Shown here: one piece after another, positions 17,827 to 25,052 of the stretch
Numbering within the stretch: position 1 is the stretch's first letter
How the letters are laid out: every line of letters starts with the position of its first letter
Notes under the pieces: model-generated
What the model saw: only the letters and a program-made list of their open reading frames with translations
Database searches by the model: none
What the model was told of the DNA's origin: nothing
Position numbers and translations under genes: made by a program
NCBI RefSeq assembly: GCF_004348995.1
Contig: NZ_SMKQ01000055.1
Coordinates: 1 to 43,136 of the forward strand
Length of the DNA stretch: 43,136 nt
Origin: Nonomuraea terrae
GTDB lineage: Bacteria; Actinomycetota; Actinomycetes; Streptosporangiales; Streptosporangiaceae
Direction of reading: 5' to 3'

Positions 17827-18455
17827 AGCACGGGTACACCAACAGCACGGTCGGCGACGGCGCCCTGGTCGTGAAGTGCTACCAGGGGCCCGAGGCGGCG
17901 TTCCGGCTCACCACGGAAAGCAGATATCTGCGCCGCCTGCGTGGCCGGATCCCCGTCCCACGCGTTCACCAGGTCACCCCGACGAGCCTGACCGTCCGCT
18001 TCGTCGACGGCCGCCATGGTCAGGAACTCCTCGACGAGGGGCGCGCGATCGAGGTGCTCACCGAGTGCGGGCGCATGCTCGGACGCATCCACCGGCTCGG
18101 CATCGTCCACGGCGACTACGGGCCGCAGAACATGTTGTTCGACCCCTCGACGTTCGAGACGACCGCGGTCCTCGACTGGGAGTGGGCCCACCCCGGGCGG
18201 CCGGTGGAGGACCTCGCCTGGTGCGAGTGGATCGTCCGCAGCCACCATCCGGAGCACGTGCAGCTGTTGCCGCACTTCTTCGCCGCCTACGACGGCCCCG
18301 TACCGCCGTGGGAGGAACGCCGGGCGGCCATGGTGGCGCGCTGCCGCGATCTGCTCGACTTCTGCACCCGATGGGAGCCAGGCGGCCCCGGCGAAAAGCT
18401 CTGGCACGACCGCCTCGAAATCACCGCTGCCTGGACCGAACACGTGACCACGTAG
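17823..18455 (+). CDS. Small phosphotransferase-fold (APH/choline kinase-like) protein coupled to the nar operon
   Basis: A 210-residue protein with the APH-family catalytic loop HGDYGPQNMLFD (about residue 98-109) and the metal-binding AVLDWEWAHPG. It has the full kinase core but a reduced N-lobe: VVKCYQ supplies a candidate ATP-binding Lys near residue 16, and no clear Gly-rich loop precedes it. The GTG start (17823) overlaps the narI TGA, so it is probably translated with nar. No nitrate-related role is known for the family; the substrate may be a small alcohol, an antibiotic or a protein. An APH-type call does not by itself mean drug resistance. Confidence 0.8.
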   Translation: MKHGYTNSTVGDGALVVKCYQGPEAAFRLTTESRYLRRLRGRIPVPRVHQVTPTSLTVRFVDGRHGQELLDEGRAIEVLTECGRMLGRIHRLGIVHGDYGPQNMLFDPSTFETTAVLDWEWAHPGRPVEDLAWCEWIVRSHHPEHVQLLPHFFAAYDGPVPPWEERRAAMVARCRDLLDFCTRWEPGGPGEKLWHDRLEITAAWTEHVTT

Positions 18456-18470
18456 CCGACCCGCCCCGCT

Positions 18471-19136
18471 TCATGAGCGGCGCAGGGCACGTACCAGGGC
18501 CACCGCATCGTCCAGCAGGGCAGTTTCGCGGGGGGTGAGGGCCCGGTCGGCGGCGCGGAGGGCGGCGGCCCGATCAAGGGCCTCGCCGTGGGCCAGCGCG
18601 TCGCCGAGCTCGGCGACCAGCGCGACGAGCACCTGCCGGGCGGGACCGGCCAACCCGCTCTCCCCGTCCACCGCCGCCTGCGCGAGAATCACCGCCGACA
18701 GGCCGCAGTCCAGCGCGGGTGACCCCTCCTGCGTGTTGCACCAGTCGATCACGACCGGCCCGCTCGGCGTGAGCAGCACGTTGTCGGGGTGCAGATCGAG
18801 ATGGAGGATCCGGTCGGCGGGCTCGGCGGAGAACCTGGCCGGGATGTCGTGCAGCCGCCGCAGCAGCCGGGCGAGCGTCCGGCCGGCCTCCTCGGCGGTC
18901 ATCTCGCCGTCGACCAGCGCCCGCAGCATGGTCGGCCCCGCCAGCCGCTCCATCACGAGGTCCGTGGCCGTCCCCTCCTCCGGGTACACCCGGGGCACGG
19001 GATAGCCGTGCGCGCCCACGTACACCATGACGGCCGACTCCCGGCGCGCGTCCGCGTCGATCCGGTAGCGGCGCAGCACCCGTTCGCCGTCGAGCGCGTA
19101 CACATCGGCGCTGCGCCCCGCTCCCAGGAACTCCAC
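18471..19136 (-). CDS. Aminoglycoside/choline kinase-like phosphotransferase
   Basis: From GTG 19136 it codes for 221 residues. It shows a short Gly loop (FLGAGRSADVYAL, residues 3-15), VLRRYR with a basic residue at the ATP-binding Lys site, the catalytic loop HLDLHPDNVLL (about 112-122) and VVIDWCNT for metal binding. It resembles small APH-family enzymes; the substrate is unknown. The frame is open upstream to 19445, but that part reads through a 17-bp repeat array and lacks family similarity. TTG 19151 is another possible start. It converges with the kinase-fold gene that ends at 18455. Confidence 0.8.
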   Translation of the reverse strand: MEFLGAGRSADVYALDGERVLRRYRIDADARRESAVMVYVGAHGYPVPRVYPEEGTATDLVMERLAGPTMLRALVDGEMTAEEAGRTLARLLRRLHDIPARFSAEPADRILHLDLHPDNVLLTPSGPVVIDWCNTQEGSPALDCGLSAVILAQAAVDGESGLAGPARQVLVALVAELGDALAHGEALDRAAALRAADRALTPRETALLDDAVALVRALRRS

Positions 19137-19545
19137 TCCGCCAACGTACAAGCCCGCGGGCGGCGGCGTATCCCTCCGCGGGGCGGTCCCGCGGCCTCGT
19201 CCGGCCGCGTACGAGCTCGTACGGCACCACCGGCACGCCCGCCGACGCGAGCAGCGCGGCGACGCGAGCAGCCCGGCGACGCGAGCAGCCCGGCGACGCG
19301 AGCAGCCCGCCGACGCGAGCAGCGCGGCGACGCGATGGTCGGCCCACACGTCCCGCGCCCCGTCACGGACGCGTTCGCGACGGGGCGCACGGGTGCATTC
19401 CGGACCGGCCCACGCCAAGATCCGCACCGATCCGGCGCAGATCACGCCGGATAGGGCGCTCTAGCTGGTCCGCCATGCGGGGAACGGCCCTTGCCTGGAA
19501 CGGCCCTGCTTTCCGTGGCGCGTGCGGAAGCGGGGCCGAACCGCG
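19137..19545. other. Gene-free stretch between kinase-fold gene and DUF397 gene
   Basis: Apart from the 17-bp repeat array, it holds two copies of GGAACGGCCCT (19481-19491, 19497-19507). On the minus strand, about 19150-19400 has coding-like GC3 in two successive frames with no recognised family. No RNA gene or clear promoter is seen. Confidence 0.5.
19241..19335. repeat. 17-bp tandem repeat array, 5.6 units
   Basis: Units of the form gSCGACGCGAGCAGCSC (S = G or C) run at 19241, 19258, 19275, 19292 and 19309, with a 10-base partial at 19326. The three middle units are identical, and the two outer full units are identical to each other. As 17 is not a multiple of 3, copy-number change shifts any frame through it. 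On the minus strand the sequences before and after the array both read as plausible protein (WADHRVAALLASAG; AALLASAGVPVVPYELV) in different frames. An old coding region broken by expansion is therefore possible. Confidence 0.85.
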
Positions 19546-19752
19546 TCAGATGTCGAACTCTCCCCGATCAACGCCTTTGAGGAACGCCGTCCACTCGCCG
19601 GGAGTGAAAACGAGCGCGGGCCCCTGGGGATTCTTGCTGTCGCGGACCGCGACGATTCCGGGGAGGTTGGTGGCGACTTCCACACACTGCCCGTTGTCGC
19701 CGCTTGCGCTGGACTTGTGCCATTCTGCAGTGTCGAGGTTTAGCTTTTCCAT
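19546..19752 (-). CDS. DUF397 domain protein
   Basis: A 68-residue single-domain protein with the DUF397 pattern: WHKSSASGDNGQCVEVA near the N-terminus, VAVRDSKNPQGPALVFTPGEW in the middle and FLKGVDRGEFD at the end. These small proteins are found in actinobacteria beside XRE/DUF5753 regulators, and some affect development or antibiotic production (abaA-orfD type). ATG 19752 overlaps the end of the XRE gene by 13 bases, so the pair is translationally linked and probably functions together. Confidence 0.92.
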   Translation of the reverse strand: MEKLNLDTAEWHKSSASGDNGQCVEVATNLPGIVAVRDSKNPQGPALVFTPGEWTAFLKGVDRGEFDI

Positions 19753-20552
19753 TTCCTAACCGCATCCTCTATTGCCTGCTGCGTCACGCTTTTCGGCTGC
19801 GCTTCCGCTCGGATGATGTCGTATCTCTGCTTGATTCTCGCAACCGCTTCGTGATCGCCGGTGACGTGTCCGGACAGTACCGAGTCGGCCGATACCACCT
19901 CGGAGCCGTCGCGGAGTCGCGCCAATGCGAACGCGCTCATCATGCCAGCCACACACCCAGCGGCGATGGGAACGAGCTGAACAGTGATGCGCGGATGCTG
20001 CGACAGTTCTAGCAAATAGCGAAGCTGGCTGACCAGGACATCGGTACCTCCGATGGGACGATGCAGCACCCCCTCGTCGATGAGCGCGAGAAAGGTCGGC
20101 GGGCTCGGGCCGTCGAAAATCGCGATACGCCGGATTCGGGCCTGGACCCGCTCTTCCAACCGGTCAGGGGCGGCGGTGGCGAAGATCGCGCGGGCATAGT
20201 CGGCATTCTGCAGCAATCCCGGAATGAGCAGCGGGTCCCAGGATTGCAGGATGACCGCCTGCGGTTCGATCTCCTCGACCCATCGCGCGAACCACCCGAG
20301 AGCGGGCGATTGAGATATACGTCGAAATAGTGCGACAAAGTGGTCGTCAAGGCCGAAAGCCTTGTCGGCGCCCTGCGCGAAATCCAACGTGGGCGCCCGG
20401 CGGCCGTTCTCGATGTGACTGATGAGCGATTCATGGCAGGGTATACGCCCGGCGAGCGCGGTCTGCGTCAGTCGCGCGGCTCTGCGATGCTCGGCCAGGT
20501 CAGCGGCGAAGCGAGCCCTGGGTGACATCTGATCGCCCGGCCGGGGTTCCAC
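19740..20552 (-). CDS. XRE-family regulator with DUF5753 domain (WhiJ-like)
   Basis: A 270-residue protein with an N-terminal helix-turn-helix (about residues 22-75, RLTQTALAGRIPCHESLISHIENGRR) and a C-terminal DUF5753 domain (WVEEIEPQAVILQSWDPLLIPGLLQNADYARA onward). Of two possible starts, GTG 20552 has gtggag nearby, while ATG 20528 has no ribosome-binding site. WhiJ-like regulators are thought to repress developmental genes, with the DUF397 partner relieving repression. It is divergent from an anti-sigma-type ATPase gene, completing the common actinobacterial trio. Confidence 0.9.
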   Translation of the reverse strand: MEPRPGDQMSPRARFAADLAEHRRAARLTQTALAGRIPCHESLISHIENGRRAPTLDFAQGADKAFGLDDHFVALFRRISQSPALGWFARWVEEIEPQAVILQSWDPLLIPGLLQNADYARAIFATAAPDRLEERVQARIRRIAIFDGPSPPTFLALIDEGVLHRPIGGTDVLVSQLRYLLELSQHPRITVQLVPIAAGCVAGMMSAFALARLRDGSEVVSADSVLSGHVTGDHEAVARIKQRYDIIRAEAQPKSVTQQAIEDAVRKWKS

Positions 20553-20607
20553 GGCGTCTCCACGATCGCAAGTCGGGGGTCACAGGCTTTCGTGACCGGA
20601 TCGTGAC

Positions 20608-20642
20608 AACGATACGACAATCAATACAGCGATCGTGTCGTT
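20608..20642. promoter_or_regulatory. Inverted repeat in the XRE/ATPase divergent region
   Basis: AACGATACGA (20608-20617) and TCGTGTCGTT (20633-20642) pair at 9 of 10 positions across 15 bases. It lies between the divergent starts (20552 and 20767) in a locally AT-richer stretch, a fitting place for an autoregulatory XRE operator. Not proven. Confidence 0.4.
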
Positions 20643-20766
20643 CTTTGTCACATCGACTTCGTGAGATTGAGCGGGCGGCGCTTCACACGAGCATTCATGC
20701 TGGAAGTCGGCACAGCCGGAAACAGCATCGCGCATTTCTCGGGAACTCGGATGAGTCGGTGATTTC

Positions 20767-21255
20767 ATGGCAGCTGGCACCGTACCTACGCAGATGCCTG
20801 ACGTGACGCCGTGGAGAGACGCGACGCTGCGGCGCAGCGAAGAGGCGGCGCGTCAGGCACGACAGGCCGTCAACGCCTGGCTGACCCACAGCCCCGCCTC
20901 CGTCCGCTTCGACATGCTCCAGGTGGTGTCGGAGCTGGTGAGCAACGCCATCAAGCACGTGCCCGCCGGCCCGCAGCGCGACTGGCTCCAGGTCCGGCTC
21001 GGCGTCGGGGCCGGTTTCGTCCGCCTTGAGGTGATCGACCCGGGCACGCCGGAGCCCCAGCCGTGCTTCGCCCCGCTGCGGATGAGCTCGCTGGAGGTGT
21101 CGGGCCGCGGCCTCGGCATCGTCGCCGCGTTGTCCGTACGCTGCGGCACCCGTCTCGTCGACCACGGCCACCGCGTCGTGTGGGCCGACCTCGCCGACGC
21201 CCGGCGAGCCCTCCCCGCCGTCCGGGAGCCGGCGGGGCGGGCCCTCAGCCCTTGA
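20767..21255 (+). CDS. RsbW-like ATP-binding protein (HATPase_c_2)
   Basis: A 162-residue GHKL ATPase domain of the anti-sigma factor/serine kinase type. The N box is VVSELVSNAIKH (about residues 54-65), the G1-like segment is EVIDPGTP and the G2 box is SGRGLGIVAAL (about 117-127). Members bind ATP and may phosphorylate an anti-anti-sigma factor, but no sigma factor or antagonist is in the window. The place next to XRE and DUF397 genes matches the abaA-orfE/whiJ-type cluster. No strong ribosome-binding site precedes ATG 20767. Confidence 0.88.
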   Translation: MAAGTVPTQMPDVTPWRDATLRRSEEAARQARQAVNAWLTHSPASVRFDMLQVVSELVSNAIKHVPAGPQRDWLQVRLGVGAGFVRLEVIDPGTPEPQPCFAPLRMSSLEVSGRGLGIVAALSVRCGTRLVDHGHRVVWADLADARRALPAVREPAGRALSP

Positions 21256-22438
21256 TGCAGATGAGCTGGCGCAGGTGTGCGACCACTTGCACGAGATCCG
21301 TCTGGGCGGCCATCACGGACTCCAGGTCCTTGTACGCCCCCGGGATCTCGTCCACCACCCCGGAGTCCTTCCGGCACTCCACACCCGCCGTCTGCTCTAC
21401 CAGGTCCTTGACGGTGAACGTCTTCTTGGCCTTCGTACGGCTCATCTTCCGCCCGGCCCCGTGCGAGGCGGAGTTGAACGCCGCGCCGTTGCCGAGACCC
21501 TTGACGATGTACGTGCCGGTGGCCATCGAGCCCGGGATGATCCCCAGGTCACCGGCCCCCGCCCGGATCGCCCCCTTACGCGTCACCAGCACGTCGACCC
21601 CGTCGTAACGCTCCTCCGCCACGTAGTTGTGGTGGCAGGAGATGGGCTGGTCGAACGTGATGTCGGGCAGGTGGCGGCGCAGGACGTCGCAGGCCAGGCC
21701 CATCATGAGCGCCCGGTTGCGGCGCGCGTAGTCCTGGGCCCAGAACAGGTCGCGGCGGTAGGCGTTCATCTCCGAGGTGCCGGCGAGGAACACCGCGAGG
21801 TCGCGGTCGACCAGGCCCTGGTTGTGGGAGAGCTTGCGGGCGACACCGATGTGGTGCTCGGCCAGCTCCTTGCCGATGTTGCGCGAGCCGGAGTGCAGCA
21901 CGATCCAGACCGAGCCCTCGTCGTCGGCGCACACCTCCAGGAAGTGGTTGCCGCCGCCGAGCGAGCCCATCTGGGCCTCGGCGCGCTCACGCCGGGCGTG
22001 TACGGCCGGGGCCAGGTCGTCGAAGCCGTTCCAGAACTCGGCCCAGCCGGACGTCTTCATGCCGTGCACCTTGCCGGGGTCGACCGGGCGCTTGTGGTGA
22101 CCGAACCCGACCGGCACCGCCTGCTCCAGCTTGCCGCGCAGGTAGGCCAGGTTGTCGGGCAGCTGCGCCGCCCGGTACGACGTCTTGACCGCCGTCATCC
22201 CGCACCCGATGTCGACGCCGACGGCGGCCGGGGAGACGGCGTCCTTCATGGCGATGACCGAGCCGACGGTCGCACCCTTGCCGTGGTGCACGTCGGGCAT
22301 GACGGCGACACCGTGGACCCACTCCAGGTTGGCCACGTTGCGCAGCTGCTGCATGGCCTGCGGCTCGACCGTCTCCGGCTCCGTCCACATCCTGAGCGGT
22401 CGCCGGGTGCCGGTCACCTCGTGATACGTCATCTTCAT
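21245..22438 (-). CDS. rtcB: RtcB-type RNA ligase
   Basis: A 397-residue GTP- and Mn-dependent ligase that joins 2',3'-cyclic phosphate (3'-phosphate) to 5'-OH RNA ends. The metal ligands are in GVDIGCG (Asp76, Cys79), GGGNHFLE (His165), LHSGSRNIG (His182) and a later CHHNY. The guanylylated His is His326 in HGAGRKMSRTKAKK. ATG 22438 has gaaggagg at 22443-22450, so upstream frame extension is rejected. Its stop overlaps the convergent RsbW-like gene by 11 bases. No archease gene is visible. In other bacteria RtcB repairs cleaved tRNA or rRNA after stress. Confidence 0.95.
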   Translation of the reverse strand: MKMTYHEVTGTRRPLRMWTEPETVEPQAMQQLRNVANLEWVHGVAVMPDVHHGKGATVGSVIAMKDAVSPAAVGVDIGCGMTAVKTSYRAAQLPDNLAYLRGKLEQAVPVGFGHHKRPVDPGKVHGMKTSGWAEFWNGFDDLAPAVHARRERAEAQMGSLGGGNHFLEVCADDEGSVWIVLHSGSRNIGKELAEHHIGVARKLSHNQGLVDRDLAVFLAGTSEMNAYRRDLFWAQDYARRNRALMMGLACDVLRRHLPDITFDQPISCHHNYVAEERYDGVDVLVTRKGAIRAGAGDLGIIPGSMATGTYIVKGLGNGAAFNSASHGAGRKMSRTKAKKTFTVKDLVEQTAGVECRKDSGVVDEIPGAYKDLESVMAAQTDLVQVVAHLRQLICIKG

Positions 22439-22452
22439 GTCGCCTCCTTCCC

Positions 22453-22473
22453 GATCACATCCCGAACGTGATC
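22453..22473. promoter_or_regulatory. Inverted repeat upstream of rtcB
   Basis: GATCAC (22453-22458) and GTGATC (22468-22473) are perfect arms with a 9-base spacer, just before the rtcB ribosome-binding site. It is a candidate operator; the regulator is unknown. Confidence 0.4.
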
Positions 22474-22540
22474 TATGACGCCAGAGCCGGCACATCCTCC
22501 GCAACCGAATTAGGCCACGGGCACGCCCGTCGGCAGCGGA

Positions 22541-22633
22541 CTGGACGGCCGCCTGGACGGCCCGCCTGGACGGACATCCGGGACGGGCGGCCTGCACGAA
22601 CGGCCTGGTAGAGCGGCCTGGACGGGCGGCCCG
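22541..22633. repeat. Degenerate direct repeats of GCCTGGACGG
   Basis: Exact copies lie at 22551-22560, 22564-22573 and 22616-22625, with variants between them. They fill the gap after the hydrolase stop (22650). No gene is seen, and the repeats could also form alternative hairpins. Confidence 0.6.
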
Positions 22634-22649
22634 GACCTCGTCACGAGGG

Positions 22650-24032
22650 TCAGCAGGCCGTGTTCTTCGGCGGAAGGATCTTGTCGGTGAAATAGCGGTT
22701 GATGTGGTCGCGGGCGCAGGTGTTGGTGCCGTAGAGGGTGTGGCCGGGGCCGCCATGGACGATCGTGACGCTGCCCGGGACCTGGCCGATGGCGCGGGCG
22801 ACCGCGTCGGACTCGCCCCAGGCCCCGGCGCCGAGCAGCGGGGGAAGCGTCTTGGGCAGCGGGGTGGGCGGGTTGGTGACGGAAACGGGCCAGCCGACGC
22901 AGGCCAGCGTGGCCGTCGCCATGGTGCCGGCCGCGCCCGCGTTGGGGGCGGCCTTCCGCAGCCGGGCCACCGTCGCGTCGAGCTCCTGGCGGCCGGCCGC
23001 GCGCGGCCAGTCGGCGCACTCGGTCACGCCGGTGGCCTGGTCGGGGTAGCGGGCGCCACGGGCGGGGACGAAGGCGGAGGCGTCACCGTCGCGGGCCTTC
23101 CGGATGGCCTGCGCCAGGCCCGGCCAGGCCGTCTTGCCCTGCCTGGCCGAAGCGATGGCGAAGGCCTGCAGGTCGCGGCCCGTGTAGGCGACGTTCTTCG
23201 CGGCGGGGACGGGACGGCGGTCGGCTCTGGCCACGAGCGCCCGCCACGCGCCGGTGACGTCCTCGCAGCCGTTGGCGGCGCACCAGTCGAAGAAGCGGGT
23301 CAGGAACCGCTCGTTGCTCCTGGCCATCTCCTCAAGCTCGCGGCCCCAGTCGGCCGGGCTGTGGTTCCACGTGCCGTCGAGGACCATCGTGCGGACCTGG
23401 CGGGGGAAGAGGCGGGCGTAGGCCTGACCGTAGAAGCCGGCGTAGGAGGCGCCGTAGTAGTTGAGCTCGGCGCCGCCGAGGGCCTTCCTGATGGCCTCCA
23501 TGTCGCGCGCGTGGTCGGCGGAGCTCATGTTGGCGAAGAGCACGGGATCGGCCTGGCGGCAGACCTCGGCCTGGCCGCGGTTGGTGTCGGACAGCCTGCC
23601 GAAGTCGGCGTCGTCCCGCGGGAAGGCGGGGAGCGGGACACGGGTCCACAGGCAGGGCAGGCCGGTGCTGAGGCCGCCGAACTGGGCGCCGTAGCCCCGG
23701 GTGTCCCACGTGACGACGTCCATGCGTTTGCGCAGGTCGGCCCACAAGCCGGACATCGACTGGGTGAGGGCGACGCCGGGGCCACCCGGGCCGCCGTAGG
23801 CGATCAGTACGACGCCCTCCGCAGGGCCGGTCGCGGGGAGACGGCCCAGCTTGAGGGTGATCCTGCGACCCGCCGGGGCCGCCCAGTCGGCGGGGACCTG
23901 CAGGTCGGCGCATTGCATGCCGACCTTGTCGTCAGGACAGGGGCTCCAGTCGAGGGAGGCGGACGCGGGCTGGGCACGCAGCCCGCCCCCGGCCGTCAGC
24001 AGGACCAATGCCAGGGCGATGGACTTCAGCAT
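22650..24032 (-). CDS. Secreted alpha/beta hydrolase, TAP/S33 peptidase-like
   Basis: A 460-residue protein with a signal peptide (MLKSIALALVLLTAGGG, cleavage near residue 25). The oxyanion segment is AYGGPGGPG, the nucleophile elbow is YGASYAGFYG (Ser about 197), and the C-terminus is TAP-like with the His in HGGPGHTLYG. This fits the tripeptidyl aminopeptidase/SlpD-type family that acts on peptides outside the cell. The Asp usually found in a GxxD loop before the His is not obvious: the segment reads LLGAGAWGESDAV. Extra Cys residues suggest disulfides. ATG 24032 has a poor ribosome-binding site. Confidence 0.87.
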   Translation of the reverse strand: MLKSIALALVLLTAGGGLRAQPASASLDWSPCPDDKVGMQCADLQVPADWAAPAGRRITLKLGRLPATGPAEGVVLIAYGGPGGPGVALTQSMSGLWADLRKRMDVVTWDTRGYGAQFGGLSTGLPCLWTRVPLPAFPRDDADFGRLSDTNRGQAEVCRQADPVLFANMSSADHARDMEAIRKALGGAELNYYGASYAGFYGQAYARLFPRQVRTMVLDGTWNHSPADWGRELEEMARSNERFLTRFFDWCAANGCEDVTGAWRALVARADRRPVPAAKNVAYTGRDLQAFAIASARQGKTAWPGLAQAIRKARDGDASAFVPARGARYPDQATGVTECADWPRAAGRQELDATVARLRKAAPNAGAAGTMATATLACVGWPVSVTNPPTPLPKTLPPLLGAGAWGESDAVARAIGQVPGSVTIVHGGPGHTLYGTNTCARDHINRYFTDKILPPKNTAC

Positions 24033-24114
24033 GCCGTAACGATGCTTGATGGGGCGAGCCTGGCGCGTCGGACCACGGTTTGATCTTTCGGGGCCCGAAT
24101 CAGACCTGGGGTTG

Positions 24115-24894
24115 TCATCCCGGCCAATGCCGGGCGAGAAGTTCCAGGGTGAGCGTGTGGAGCCGTTCGGCCGCCGCCGGGTCGAACGCGGACGGCTCCA
24201 GGGGCAGGGGCCGGTCCCGCAGCCAGGCGGTGAGCGGTTCGGCGGGCGGCTGGTCGATGAGGGCGACGATGGGCCGGATGCCCTCCTCGACCGGCATCCC
24301 GTGCCGCCTCAGCGCCCGCGCGTGCGGGGCCGTCGTCGCGTCGTACTCGCCGGCCACGCTCGTCGCGACGCCTCCCGGATGGACCAGCGCGTACGGCGTC
24401 CGCCCGCCGTGCCGTGCGGCGTACGCCACCCCGAGCAGGTCGTTGCCCTTCCCCGCCTGGAGCTGAGCCGTCACGCCGTCGTAGCCGTGTTCGAGCATGA
24501 CGTCGTCCCAGCGGATCATGTCCGCCGGCTGCCCGGGGCCTGAGACGTTCACGACCAGCCGGGGCGCGTGCAGGCCGTGGCTGAGCAGGAAGCGGCTCAG
24601 GTAGTCGAGGGCGAACGTCCCCTCCAGCCCTTCCGCGGTCACGTACCGGTGCGTACGGAAGAACCGCGCGCACAGCACCAGCGCGTCCACCTCCGGGAAC
24701 CGCGCGTTGACCTCGTCGATCACCCGCCGGTTCGCGCCGACCAGGCTCAGATCGGCCCCGACGAACACGGCCCCGGGCGGCGCCTTGGCCGGGTCCCGCC
24801 CGACGACGACCACCGTGTCGCCGCGCTCCAGGTACGTACGGGCGAGCGCCCGCCCCATCCCGTCGGTGCCACCGGTGATCACCAGCGTCTTCAT
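24115..24894 (-). CDS. Short-chain dehydrogenase/reductase-like protein without catalytic Tyr
   Basis: A 259-residue Rossmann protein. The cofactor motif TGGTDGMG (residues 7-14) is intact and VVVGRD suggests NADP. The Ser of the catalytic triad is probably in VVNVSGPG. The expected YxxxK reads LQAGK: Lys is kept but Tyr is Leu. The NNAG motif is also changed (LVLCAR). It may be an atypical SDR with another chemistry or a non-catalytic binding protein. ATG 24894 has ggaggt upstream. It is divergent from a TetR gene with two likely operators between them, so it is the probable regulated target. Confidence 0.8.
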   Translation of the reverse strand: MKTLVITGGTDGMGRALARTYLERGDTVVVVGRDPAKAPPGAVFVGADLSLVGANRRVIDEVNARFPEVDALVLCARFFRTHRYVTAEGLEGTFALDYLSRFLLSHGLHAPRLVVNVSGPGQPADMIRWDDVMLEHGYDGVTAQLQAGKGNDLLGVAYAARHGGRTPYALVHPGGVATSVAGEYDATTAPHARALRRHGMPVEEGIRPIVALIDQPPAEPLTAWLRDRPLPLEPSAFDPAAAERLHTLTLELLARHWPG

Positions 24895-24965
24895 GCGACC
24901 TCCACCGGCACCGGCGCCAGGACGACGGCGATCGTCAGAGGACGCGGATCCAACCGCTCCGAATA

Positions 24966-24981
24966 TGAACTCATGGGTTCA
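24966..24981. promoter_or_regulatory. TetR operator candidate 1
   Basis: TGAAC-N6-GTTCA is a perfect inverted repeat preceded by cgaata. It lies in the 158-bp gap between the SDR and TetR starts. The same 11 bases cgaatatgaac recur at the second site 62 bp away. Confidence 0.6.
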
Positions 24982-25027
24982 ACGTAACGATCCCATGCGT
25001 AAGCTGCAACCGACAAGACAACGAATA

Positions 25028-25043
25028 TGAACCAGCCAGTACA
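25028..25043. promoter_or_regulatory. TetR operator candidate 2
   Basis: TGAAC-N6-GTACA differs from site 1 by one base in the second arm and has the same spacer length and the same upstream cgaata. It ends 9 bp before the TetR ATG, suiting autorepression. Confidence 0.6.
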
Positions 25044-25052
25044 ATCAACGGC

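Noticed and set aside
17823..19136. Aminoglycoside resistance genes
   Set aside because: Both proteins have only the general APH-fold motifs and are shorter than typical resistance enzymes; context gives no support for drug resistance.
19151..19445. N-terminal extension of the kinase-fold gene at 18471
   Set aside because: The extension reads through a 17-bp repeat array in Arg/Ala/Ser-rich sequence. The kinase fold is complete from about 19136.
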